A DNA stretch of 64,000 bases from Brachionus manjavacas. Its lineage: Eukaryota > Rotifera > Eurotatoria > Ploima > Brachionidae. The stretch lies in NCBI GenBank assembly GCA_019054805.1, contig JAHQIY010000006.1, positions 1,984,001 to 2,048,000 of the forward strand, in the 5' to 3' direction. Below the pieces are notes generated by a model that did not search any database, was not told the origin of the DNA, and saw only the letters and a list, made by a program, of their open reading frames with translations. Shown one piece after another: positions 11,056 to 21,886 of the stretch (the stretch's first letter is position 1; every line of letters starts with the position of its first letter). Position numbers and translations under genes: made by a program.

Positions 11056-11940
11056 TGTGGAACCCTCGGATGCAGATCTAGTACATTTTGATTTATTTTT
11101 CTCTATAAAACAAACAAATTTTATAAGTTGAATTTTTTATGTAGATTTGTTAGTTGGCAACGTTTAAAATTAAAATTTTTAAATTTTAATTAAAGTTAAT
11201 AAAATTTTGTCATTCCTGATTCTTGAATACAAAATATTTTAAAATACCTGATTATTAAAAACTAAATAAAAATCTCAGATAAATCAAAAATATTTGATTT
11301 AATAAATAAAATCAAAATGTTACAAATATTTTTTGTAAAATATGACATTAAAAACAAACTAGCTTAGAAAAAAAATCCTTTGGTTATTTTTCGAAAAAAA
11401 TTAAAATTTATCTTTTATATTTAGCTTGACTAATCTCTCATTCTTTCCATGCATTTGGTCTGTATTTTAGGCTTTCACGGGGTTATTTAAAATTATACAC
11501 TCCAGCTACAAGTTTTGACCCAAATATAAAAGATCTATGCTTTGTTTTAAATAGAATAAACAACAAAATAATTTTTAATTAATAAACTGATTAATTTCCA
11601 AATTTTCAATTATTAAACTTCAACTCATTGTCAGTCAAAATATGATTATTTTAACTATGAGAAAAACCATGCTAATTTGATTTGAATTTTGAAAAAATAG
11701 ATCGAAGTTATATTAATTTGAAAATTTTCACATAAAAAATTAGCCTTAGTATGGTAAAATCCAAATTTGATTAAATTTTTCACATCATATTTTATTTATT
11801 TATTTATAATTAACCTCCTATAAGGAGAAGTAAAAAATTTAAGATACCAAATACAGATTTAAAAAAAAAATCAGAAATAAAGATTCTTCAAAGTATGTCA
11901 TGTAAATTATGCACAGAGGACCAAAAAGAAACAAACCAAG
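11056..11940. other. 5' flank of PGAP3 and AT-rich spacer
   Basis: The first ~100 bases above 11055 should include the PGAP3 promoter, but no clear box is seen. The rest is AT-rich without a supported gene. At 11785-11810 there is a TTATTTATTTATTTATAATT simple repeat, which could be the 3' tail of the minus-strand LINE fragment next to it. Confidence 0.45.
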
Positions 11941-11941
11941 T

Positions 11942-12610
11942 CTTCAATCAGGGAGACCTGATAAGGTTTTTAAGGAGATTTTTAAAGATCGTAGGCTTCA
12001 TATTGTTAAGACACAATTTCATGGAGTCTGATAAACCATCACTCGAGTTAAGTCCCTTTTTCAATTCTGACTGAAGTTGAGACGAGTTGTTTTTGATAAA
12101 GTATATATCTCTACCAAGATAAGAAACGAGAAAGTAAATATCTTGTTCAAAGGATTTAATTCTACAGTTAGGAGATGATTGAAAGTTGAGACACATACAA
12201 TCAAAAATATAAGATGCGAGGCTATTAAATTTAAGATTGCTGATAAAAGAGAGTTCAGAAAAAGCATAAAGTTGCTCAAAGTTGAAAATTTTCAAAATCC
12301 TGAGAATATTAGAGATGTGACAACTATAGTTCAAGCCTAACATGGTTCAAATAAGGTTGTTCTGTGAGGTATTTAAGAATTAAGCTTCAATTTTAAGAGC
12401 TGAAATGCCTAGCCCATAAGTAAATTTAGAAAGACAGTAGGTTTTAATATAATATAATTTTCGAGTAGTTGATTACCGAATTCAACTATTGGATTTTAGA
12501 GGGTTAAATTTCAGCCTCCACTTTGACTCAAAGTCAGTACAAATATTTAGTAAAGACTGTAGATGAGAGTCAATTGGACTATACATCATTGTGAATTTTA
12601 GAAGAAAAAT
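11942..12610 (-). mobile_element. 3' fragment of a non-LTR retrotransposon
   Basis: Minus-strand frames give pieces resembling the extreme C-terminus of a LINE reverse-transcriptase polyprotein: a segment near 12440-12480, then a 131-residue frame (12343-11948) ending in NLLKNLIRSP. Several frame changes separate the pieces. No endonuclease or catalytic RT motifs remain. The TTATTTA repeat near 11790 could be its 3' tail. Identification rests on style and position rather than on a diagnostic motif. Confidence 0.4.
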
Positions 12611-13288
12611 AAAAAAGCTCAATATTTTATTTAAATCCTTAACTTGCCTATGTAAATTTAATGAGATGATGAATATTTTTTTTCGTAAAACATCAATTAA
12701 GTTTCAGTAAATTGAATCATCAATATTTGGACTTAAAATAGTTGAATTAAGGAATTAAGTTAATCTTTTGAATGTACTAACTTTCAATTGACATATTCCA
12801 TGTTTTTTATAAATATAAATTAATTTAATCGATTTTAGATTCTTTGTTTAAATTTTATATTATTAAAGGTAATTTTTTTAATTTAAATTTTTCGAATTTT
12901 ACCTTTATGAAATTTACTTTTAGAAGCAATAACATATCAATTTTATCAATTTAAAGATGAAGTTAAAATTAATTAAAATATTTTCAACAAAAATTTTAAT
13001 AATTGACTTTTCATTTGAGATTATTCATTTAAAATTCCTAGATGCTAAATGGATTAGGATAAATGTATTATAAACAAAAATTTAACCTCCTCTCAAACAA
13101 TTTTCAATAATTTTAAAAGCTTTTTTAGTATACTTTTTTAAATTTCAATATAACAAAAATTTTGTATAAAATTTAAAATCGATGATATATTCATAGGAAA
13201 TTAAATGAGGTTTAAGGAAAAAAATTAAAAGAAGTTTAATGTTCTTCTAATTCTTCCTTTAATTGTAGAATAGTTGATTTTGCTGATA
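12611..13288. other. Gene-free AT-rich stretch
   Basis: No coding region or repeat is supported. It ends at the TA target of the pogo-like remnant. Confidence 0.5.
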
Positions 13289-13898
13289 CAGTCGAGTCTG
13301 GATTCGATGTGTTTAGGCGGAAAAATGGACATCGCATTAACCAATATCGTATCAATCAAATTTGCATGTTAAAGAATGGGAGGAAAAAAATTGAAAAAAA
13401 AAATTTTGAATAAGAAATTATTGTTTATTAAAAAATAAAAAATAGATTAAAAAGAAAAATATTTATCAGTTTTACTTTGAAAAGACTGATCGACGCTACA
13501 AAATTGATCCATTTTAGACAACTGATCAATGAATAAAGAACAGTCTTCGTCCTCTTGGGAAAAATACAATCGTAGTTTATCTATGCAATAGACTTAAAGG
13601 TAATATTATGCCTTTTTTTAAATCCGTTTAACCATCCATTGCTTGCTTTAAAATCAGTTTGGTTTAACATAGTTGCATATTTAATAGCCTGGACTTGAAT
13701 CAATGGACCGTTAAGAGTAATATTTTTATAAGACATAACTGATTTGAACCAGTGATCAAGGGCCTCTTCAATTTTAACATAATTAGAACCTCTCATTCTT
13801 TTAGAGCTAGGATTGATTAAATTATTTTCATTTAAGTTTTTTATCTTTTCCTGATTCTCTACCTTAAGAATGAAGACTCTGAGGTCTATTATATTTTC
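13289..13898 (-). mobile_element. Internally deleted pogo/Tigger-like element
   Basis: The left end CAGTCGAGTCTGGATTCGATG follows TA and matches the left end of the full-length element at 41256. Identity stays high through the C-terminal part of the transposase gene up to about 13587, where the sequence jumps to the DNA-binding part of the gene (equivalent to about 42570), leaving out roughly 1 kb. A 71-codon frame (13796-13581) keeps the HTH_Tnp_Tc5-like region with WLNGFKKRH. The right-hand part after about 13898 is gone, so no right TIR is present. It is dead and non-autonomous. Confidence 0.85.
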
Positions 13899-14034
13899 TA
13901 CTGTTCATTAAATGTATCATTTGATAAAATTTAAGGCTTATAGAAAAAAAAGTAATTACTGTTTTTTTTTGTTCTAATATTCACAATGTCTTTCTTGCTT
14001 TTGTTCATATGACTTTTTAATTTTCAAAAAATTA

Positions 14035-15108
14035 CAGTGGTGTTCCGGATTTAGTAATTTACGATAATTTACCTAAAAATAGTAAATTTACCGAATTTTA
14101 CGTAAAATCTAGTAAATTTACGTTTTTTTACGTAAATTCATGTAATAAAAAAATGCCCAAAAAATTGAAATAATTTGGCACTTTTTAAAAAGAAAATGGA
14201 TATTTTTTAGCCTTCAATATTTATATTCAATATTATGAAAAAAAAAATTTACCATGATTAACGTAAAATGTAATCAATTTAATGGTAAAAATGATTAATT
14301 AAAATTTCAAATTAATTTTAAAAAAAAATTTTATTTACATTTTTTACGTTAAAAAAATATTAATTAAGTATTTGTTAAAATGCACCAAACGAAAATAAAT
14401 TATCATTTAAGTCAAAATTTTAAGAAGAAAACATAGTTTTTCTGGTCTAGTCGCTTAAGTAAACAATGGTTCACCTGTTACTGGAGCAATTCTTGTTCTC
14501 AGGTTTTATGAACTATTAGTTGACCTAATCTAAAATTGTTCACCTTTTTTGAAATTTCTTCATCTATTTAGAAAAAGGCCAATGTGATGATAAAAAATAA
14601 GATAGAAAAAATAATTACATAGAAAATTTAAAGTTTGGTGGAGTAAGTTAATTTTTTTATTTTTTTCAACACAAAAAATTAAACCAGATATTAATTAAAG
14701 TAATAGAAAATCAAGGAGATTGGTCAAACAATTAAAAAGCATTAAAACTATTTAAAATATTTTTTTTAACGTAAAAATTTTTTTTTCAAATTAATTTAAA
14801 ATTTTAATTAATCATTTTTTACCATTTTTTACTATTTTTTAACAATTAAATTGATTACATTTTACCGAAAATCTACGTAAATTATGGTAAATTTTTTTTT
14901 CATAATATTGAATATAAATATTGAAGGATAAAAAAAATTCATTTTTTTTTAAAATATTGCCAAATTATTTCAATCTTTTGGGTATTTTTTTACATGAATT
15001 TACGGAAATTAATGATCGAAATTTACGTTTTTTTACTTTTGTAAATTTACGAAAATTTACAATATTTTACGTAAATTATCGTAAATTACTAAATCCGGAA
15101 CACCACTG
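14035..15108. mobile_element. 1,074-bp element with about 330-bp terminal inverted repeats
   Basis: The left end CAGTGGTGTTCCGGATTTAG and right end CTAAATCCGGAACACCACTG are exact reverse complements for at least 38 bp. The whole element is flanked by TA on both sides. Pairing continues inward with small differences for about 330 bp (for example TTCAATATTTATATTCAATATTATG at 14212 against its complement near 14905), leaving a central unique region of about 400 bp (14360-14760). The arms are filled with short ACGTAAATTT-type repeats. No transposase is encoded. It is probably moved in trans by a TA-targeting Tc1/mariner-class enzyme. Confidence 0.88.
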
Positions 15109-15231
15109 TAAATATTAAAATATTAAAATTTGCCTTTTGAAGATAAAGTAATAATTTAAATTTCAGAATAGAAGCAAAATTTATTATTTACACAATTAAA
15201 ATCTTTTAAAATTTAAGAACAAAAATAAAAT

Positions 15232-16796
15232 TTAAACACATTTTTTTTCTACAATCACACGACCAGTCTCTTCGTATTCTTGTTTGGATATCCACATTTG
15301 GTGAAAAGTACCCAGCGAGCCGAGGATAGATCCTCCTATCCATGAACTAAATCGTCTCTCAGCTGCACTTGGAGGTGCTGATATCTTTGTCTTATAATTC
15401 ATGTGATTAAACTCATAGTTTAGACGATCAATAAAACCAATCAACAGTGAATTTCCACCAACTACCATTATATTCGAAAAAAAGCTCTTTAAAAAAATAA
15501 TTTTTTCAATCTAAATTTAAAAAAAACGAATGCTTTCTTACTGATCTCAATTCAGCATCGCACATATTTATACTACTAGTGACCAGATGCACTACATCAA
15601 GCATGGCATTCGGATGAACACCCTTCAAGAATGCCGGATTGAATAAAGCTTCTGGAATTTTAAACCTATGTTCACCAAAATCAGTGTTAAACCCATTCGG
15701 AAATTCATAGCCTATTCTTGGCAAAACACTTATCTCGTGCTCATTATAAGTCGTATCATAAACTTGAAGTACATGAGTAGTAAAGTCTAGAAGCAATTCT
15801 CTTGTCATAAATCTCTTATAAGAATCTGTGATGCTATCTAAATCTTTCTTTTTAAATCGAGCTGGTTCGTTTGGCTTGACACTTTCCTTTACCAAGTTTA
15901 TTCAAGAAAAAAAAGTTAAAATTTTTTTTTTACTTTTGACTTGACCTGATAGTAAGGTACTAATTCAACATTAAGCTCATCCAAAAGCTGTCTACATTGA
16001 GACAAAATAAATTCACCTCCCAGAGGGGTCTGGGCAACTGCTTTATTTAGAATATAGCCATCGTGAATTGGAACAGCTGTGGTGTGAACAGCACCACAAT
16101 CTAGAACAAGACCACTAGTTCTACTGCTGGCAAAACTGAGAAAACTATGTAGAATTAAATGTTCAAAAAAAAGAAAAAAACTCAATTACGATGATAGGAC
16201 TGCATTTTTGGCCATGAAAAATCCCGGTGTTTGATACTTCTCAAAAATTATTTCACACAATCTTTCTCTTTTTTGTTTAGTATTTGTCTTTTAGGTAAAA
16301 ATGGTAAAATTTTGATTAATTGATTTAAATTAGTACCTACCACTGGCTCGGTAAAAAGTATTGGATGATTAGATGGATCGCAGTGCAAATGCTTGCCAAA
16401 AGTGTAGTCTAGAACCTTTTCAAATATGTCCCAGTCGTCGATTAGACCGTCTTTTACAAATGACTGGACGTTCATGTTCGGCTTTGGTGTGCGAATACTC
16501 ATACTGTCAAGAAAATATTTCTTCTCACTTTTAGAATCTGATTTTATAATATCCCCGTTGGTAATTCCATTTGAGGATGTGTCCATGCTTTCTGTTTTGT
16601 CCGTATATTCTTCTATTACGCCGTAATAAGATGGAAAATCTGCTTTTGGCATGTCCTCGCCTGCATAGCCAGCGCGGGTTGTGTAACTTCCAACATCCAA
16701 AACAAGAGCACCAACCTCGTCTTAAACATTAAATTCAAGATTTTTTTAATTAAGCCTAATCCGAATCTTACCTCCTCCAATGATTCCACCGCTCAT
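15232..16796 (-). CDS. ACTL6A: Actin-like protein 6 (BAF53/Arp4), chromatin-remodelling subunit
   Basis: Six exons on the minus strand: 16772-16796, 16341-16720, 16190-16287, 15934-16135, 15542-15886, 15232-15486. They join in frame to 1,305 bases (434 residues; human BAF53 has 429). The protein starts [17 protein letters not shown]. It keeps the actin-fold nucleotide-binding signatures: phosphate loop 1 ([15 protein letters not shown]), phosphate loop 2 ([17 protein letters not shown]) and the adenosine motif ([11 protein letters not shown]). It also keeps the family C-terminus [12 protein letters not shown]53/Arp4 binds actin within SWI/SNF (BAF), INO80 and NuA4/TIP60 complexes in the nucleus. 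Introns are 48-70 bases with GT..AG ends. Subdomain 2 carries the expected family-specific insertion of polar sequence (residues 40-66). No lesions are seen. The choice between ACTL6A and ACTL6B orthology has no meaning outside vertebrates. Confidence 0.93.
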
Positions 16797-19700
16797 TTTA
16801 TCTTAAATTTTTGTTTAATTTTTATTTTAAATAAGCAATTTTTTGAAATTAAACCATCGAGTGACTGGTATCTCGTTTTTATCAAATGTTTCTTTACATT
16901 TGCATTTAAATTTTAGATTTCTGCTTTTTAGGTACACTTTCAAAAAATCTTATCCAATATTTGATTTGTTTAGCTTGCCTATTATCAACCCTTCAAAAAC
17001 AATGGGATAGCATTTCTCCTTCTGATGATCATCGTTATATATTTTTAAAAAAGCGTTCAGAAGCGTTATTTATATCTAGAAAAAATAAATTTAATTCAAT
17101 GACTTTGCTATTCATGTTTGATCAAAATTTATAGAATGTGAATTATTAATATGATTTTAAAAGCTAAATAATTACAGTGGATAATTTCTGAAAAATTATT
17201 TATTAAAATCTAAATCTAATTGAAAATAAAAATATAAAATCAAAAAAACGTAAAATAATAAAATATTTAAAAATAAATATTTTTTTCAAGTTTGGAAATA
17301 ACAAAGATAAATTGAAGATCGATTTTTAAATCGATTTATTAAATAAATAAAAAAAAACTAGTAATAAAACTATCAAAATATTTTTTTTAAAGTCAATTAA
17401 ATAAAGAATACACACAAAGCTTATTTAGAATGATATTTCGAATCAAAATCTTTTAAATAATCTAATTTACAGAAAGTTTTTCAGATCAAAACTCACTCCG
17501 TACTTTTTTAGATGGTGTAGGTAGACTAATTGGCATTTTTAAGAATTTAATGTATATTATAAATCTGAAAATAAAATTAAAACAAATAATTTTTTTAAGA
17601 TAAAAAATTTTAATTATTTTTCTTAAAAATACATATAAATTTTGTAGCTCTATATGTTTAGATTAAATTTTAGTAACTTAAAATCATCTATTCTTATTTA
17701 ATATTCAAAAAAATTAATAAAAATTATCCTGAAATATGTTTAATTTGCTATTAACACTAGAGGCACCAAAATTTTAAACTACTAGAGGCATCAAAGCGAG
17801 TCAAAATGACTTGTTTTGATAGAATTTAATGGATAAAAATGGATAATAATTTATTATTCGGATAAATCTATTCAAAACTTAATTTTAATTGAGTAAAAAT
17901 AAAAATTTGGCTAAAAAAAAGTATCTTGCAAAATTTTTATCTTCTACTGAATTTATTCCTTTTTAAACCAATTTTTCGTCTTTCATGTAAAATACGCAGG
18001 CTTTAATTTTTGCATTTTTTAAATTTGCTTATCTTCGTTCAAGTATTAGGATTTAAGTCAGTTTTTAAAGATTTGTATACTTTTTATAAATATTTTATGA
18101 CTCTAAAAATCTTAAGTCAAGTCACTGTCTTTAAATTTTTCTCAAGTTCATTTTATTTTATTTAGCAAAAGCAACCCTTGAAATTTTATTTACTTTTCCC
18201 TTCCTGTCGATAAAAATTGTGTAATTAAATGAAATTTAGTTTTTTTTATGAGATTAAAATTTTTTTTTAACGTATTCATCTGAATTTTTTTAAACAGACT
18301 TAAATATTTTTTGTTTTTTTTTCATAAATATTAAATAAATTAAATTAAAATAAAGAATTAACAATTGATCAATAACTCTTAAATTAATTTTAATTTGAAA
18401 TAAAAAAATTTATTGAAATTTATGAAAAAACGATAAAAGTTATATTTTTCATCGATGAAACATTATGAATCTGCTAACTACTCATCAATGAAAATTCGAT
18501 TAAATTTTTTTTTTTCATTGATGCTACATCAAATTTTAATTGACTAGGATGGTATTCAAACGAGAAAATGTTCGGGTTCTAATATAGTAGCCATTTTTTT
18601 TCTGTAAAATTATTTAAAATATTTTTGTAAATGCAATGGCAAGTACATACTATATTAAGTTAATTCTAAAATGTTAATATTTGAAATATTTGAAAAATTT
18701 ATTATATTTTGGATTTTTCATATTTTTGACCGCATTGCAACATCAGATAAATTTATATTTTTACTTTTATAAGATTTTGACTCGTTACACATAAGTCTAT
18801 CAGGAATTAATTCAGGAGAATTTAATCTTAAAATTTAAAGAATCTTTTAAAAATTATGACAACACAGGAAAAAAGTGTTTGTTAGAAAACTTTTGTTTCA
18901 TTCAATGTTAAAGGCTCCAAAATATGTGAAATTCAATTAAAATTAATTGTAAAGATTATGACTCATAATCTTTACATTTTGGCATATATTTTGAGTTAAT
19001 TTCAGATTTAAAAATATAAATTTTTCCATGTCCAGTTTTGATTCAGATAATTTCTGTTAAAACTCATATAAAATTTTATTTTTTTATTAAATAATTGATA
19101 AATTCTTTATTTAAGAAACTCGATTTTATCTCATATTCAATCCAAATTAGTTTCGAGGTTAAAAAGTGTTTTTCACTAGCTAGCTGCCCAGCCATTTATT
19201 ACTAATACCATTACTAATCAATAAGAATCCTTTTATTTTTATTTCTTAAAAATACTTTAATCAGATGAAAAAAATAATAATATACTTTTGGACTTAAAAA
19301 AAATAAAATTTAAATTAAATTTGTGATTTTGATAAAAGAAACCAGATTTGTTATTTCCATCAAAGAAACTTAATGAAAAGATATGATTTATCTGCCAATT
19401 TTTAATTTCGAAATTTAGATTTCGTTTAAAAAAATCTTTTCAAGCCTTTTTAGACAAAAATTTATTAAATAATATAAAAATATACTTAATATCAGTAATT
19501 AAATTCAAAAATAACTAAGTGTATAATTTTTTCATTTGAAAAACATCTTTGATATTGAGTAAAAAAAAGAAATTTTTTATTAAATACTTATATGATAAAT
19601 AATAAGGAAATGTCTAAATGCCCATTTCTAAATTACTTGTTTTAACATAATCCAAGAATAAATAGTCTTTTTGTATAATTTAAGGTATTTTGTACTTTGC

Positions 19701-20430
19701 AAAAAATTATTGAAATTATCTTGCCAAAATAATGTTTGTTAATTTTGAACTTTTATTTTATGAATTACTCAATTTTTTCTGTATCCTTTAGATTTTGTTT
19801 GATTTTTCTCATTTTTTGATAGGAAAAGTACAAAAAAAGTCGAGACTTGAAAATTTTTGTAATTATTTTTATTCATTTAATCTTTTATGTTGAGAAAAGA
19901 TAAATTGAAAATCTTGAAAAATATTTTAGAATTGTTAAAATTAAGTTTTACCAAAATCCATAAGTTTCCTATTAAATCGGTTTATAATCCTGATCTTACT
20001 GAGTCTTATGAGACTAGTTTTAAATCTAAATTCGTTCTTTATTCATATTGATACGGTTAAAATTAATTTTGTATAGAAAACTTGAAAAATAATTAAGTGT
20101 TCAATTAAATATTATAATAAAGTTAATTTATTAATTTTAATAGGAATCAAATGACAAATAAAATTAATCTTTATAAATGTTTAAAAATGTTGATTAAATA
20201 AATTTGAATATTTTAAAATAATTTAATCACCGATTTAATCAAAATTACGTAAATTTACGTAAAAAATGGTATTCTATGGTAGATTCATGTAATATCGCTT
20301 TAAATAAAAAAAAGTATTCTTAATTAAATTTTATTTTTAAGGATAAAAAGGAAAAAAAAATTCAATTTATAATTAAATCTATATCTTTTAGTTCATTAAA
20401 TTAAATAAACAAAAAAAAATCTTTTTAAAA
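16797..20430. other. 3.6-kb gene-free AT-rich region
   Basis: No gene is supported. Small structures are present: a direct pair of CTAGAGGCA(C/T)CAAA at 17757 and 17785; a perfect hairpin GTAAAGATTATGA-C-TCATAATCTTTAC at 18949-18975; and an ACGTAAATTTACGTAAA segment at 20247-20265 resembling the arms of the TA-site element at 14035-15108. The first bases above 16796 should contain the ACTL6 promoter, but no motif is clear. Confidence 0.5.
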
Positions 20431-20431
20431 A

Positions 20432-21740
20432 TTGATTTTTATTTTTTTTATTTTTCTAGCTTTTAAGTTTACTGAACGTTGTTTTTTCAACTTATTTTTG
20501 GCTTTCTCAAATGCCTTTTTGGAGACAATGGATAAGATAACGGATGCCTTTAACAATGACCATCAAACCTTAGTTGTCTTTTTAGTTTTCAGAAAGCCTT
20601 CGATAAAGTATGCCATGAGTCACTCTATTTCAAGCTGAAGCAACTGGGGTTCTGCCAAGAACTTAGGAACTGAATAAAAAGCTATCTAAGCGGTCGGAAG
20701 CAACGAGTTGTGATTGGTGACAGCTACTCGGAATAAAAACCTGTAACCAGTGGAGTACCTCAGGGGAGCGTCCTCTGACCACTTCTCTTCGTCATCTTCA
20801 TAAATGACATGCCGGCAGTTGTTAATCACATTATCAAGCTTTTTGCAGATGACAGCAAACTAATCGGGGTGATAAAGAATAGCAATAGTCTTGAGCTTGT
20901 CCAGAAAGACCTAGACGCCCTTTTCAACTGGGACAAGGAATGGCGTATGTTGTTCCACCGAATAAATGCACAGTCATGGAAATAAGTAAGAGAAGCTATT
21001 CTAGACCACAGCTCACCATGGAAAAGACAGATTCCTCAAACAGACACGTCCTGGAATATACTGAATTGGAACGAGACCTTGGCATTATGATATCCTGCAA
21101 CTTGAAATCGGAGAATCAGATATCGAATACGGTGTCAAAAGCTTCAATGTGATGAAGGCAGAGTTGGGGAAGTGACTGTGCTCTAAACATAGTGTATATA
21201 CACAGTTACCATAGATGCGATCCTAATGTTTCCCATCTTCCCAAGTAAAGCTTTCTTGCTTGTTGAAGCTAATATCGATTAAATTCTGCATAGATAACAT
21301 AGAAGAAAGATCTTGAGAATTAAAATCATTAATAAAAGTGTACTTACACAAGAATAGTCCAAACATTTAAATCTCGACCGTAAAGAATAAGAACAAATAA
21401 AAAAAACAACAAGAATCTAAATAAAAAAAAACTAAAATGAATAATAAATAAATTTAATTGTATAAATAGATATAAATAAAAAATATAAATATTAAAAAAA
21501 TAAAAAATAAAATTTTATAGATATGAATAAAAAAAATTATCTGTAAATTAAAATTATGAATTTCTTTCACTAAAAAAAAATTTTTCAGTCTTTTTTTATT
21601 TTTCAGATTTAAAGAAAAAAACTTAACTTTTGTGAATTAAACTATTTTTTATATTTATTATATTTCTATGTAAAACATCGCCAAGCCTGGCGTAATTTTT
21701 TTGAATAAATTAAATTAAATTAAATTATTATTATTATAAA
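20432..21740 (+). mobile_element. Decayed plus-strand LINE (reverse-transcriptase fragment and 3' end)
   Basis: Across 20500-21170 the plus strand encodes reverse-transcriptase pieces in shifting frames: a QKAFDKV-like palm segment near 20585, SGVPQGSVL near 20750, LLFVIFINDMP near 20783, and the catalytic motif as LFADDSK near 20840. Stops and frameshifts break the frame at least four times. At 21675-21692 lies the ACATCGCC...GGCGTAATTTTTT hairpin followed by an AATTA repeat, the likely 3' end, shared with 480-585. It differs from the minus-strand LINE next to it, whose RT motif is YADD and whose 3' end is different. Confidence 0.75.
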
Positions 21741-21886
21741 TCAAATGAATAATTCCTAATGCCAATAGTAATTCATTGTATAAAAACAATTTATTATATT
21801 TGTAATTAAATCTCCTCTTCTAGTAGTAGTAGTAGTAGTAGTTTTGACTGTAGCTGGCTAGCCAGCGAGTGTGCTGATAAGGCACA

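Noticed and set aside
14921-15118. 65-codon ORF at the right arm of the 1,074-bp element
   Set aside because: It lies within the inverted-repeat arm and mirrors repeat words.
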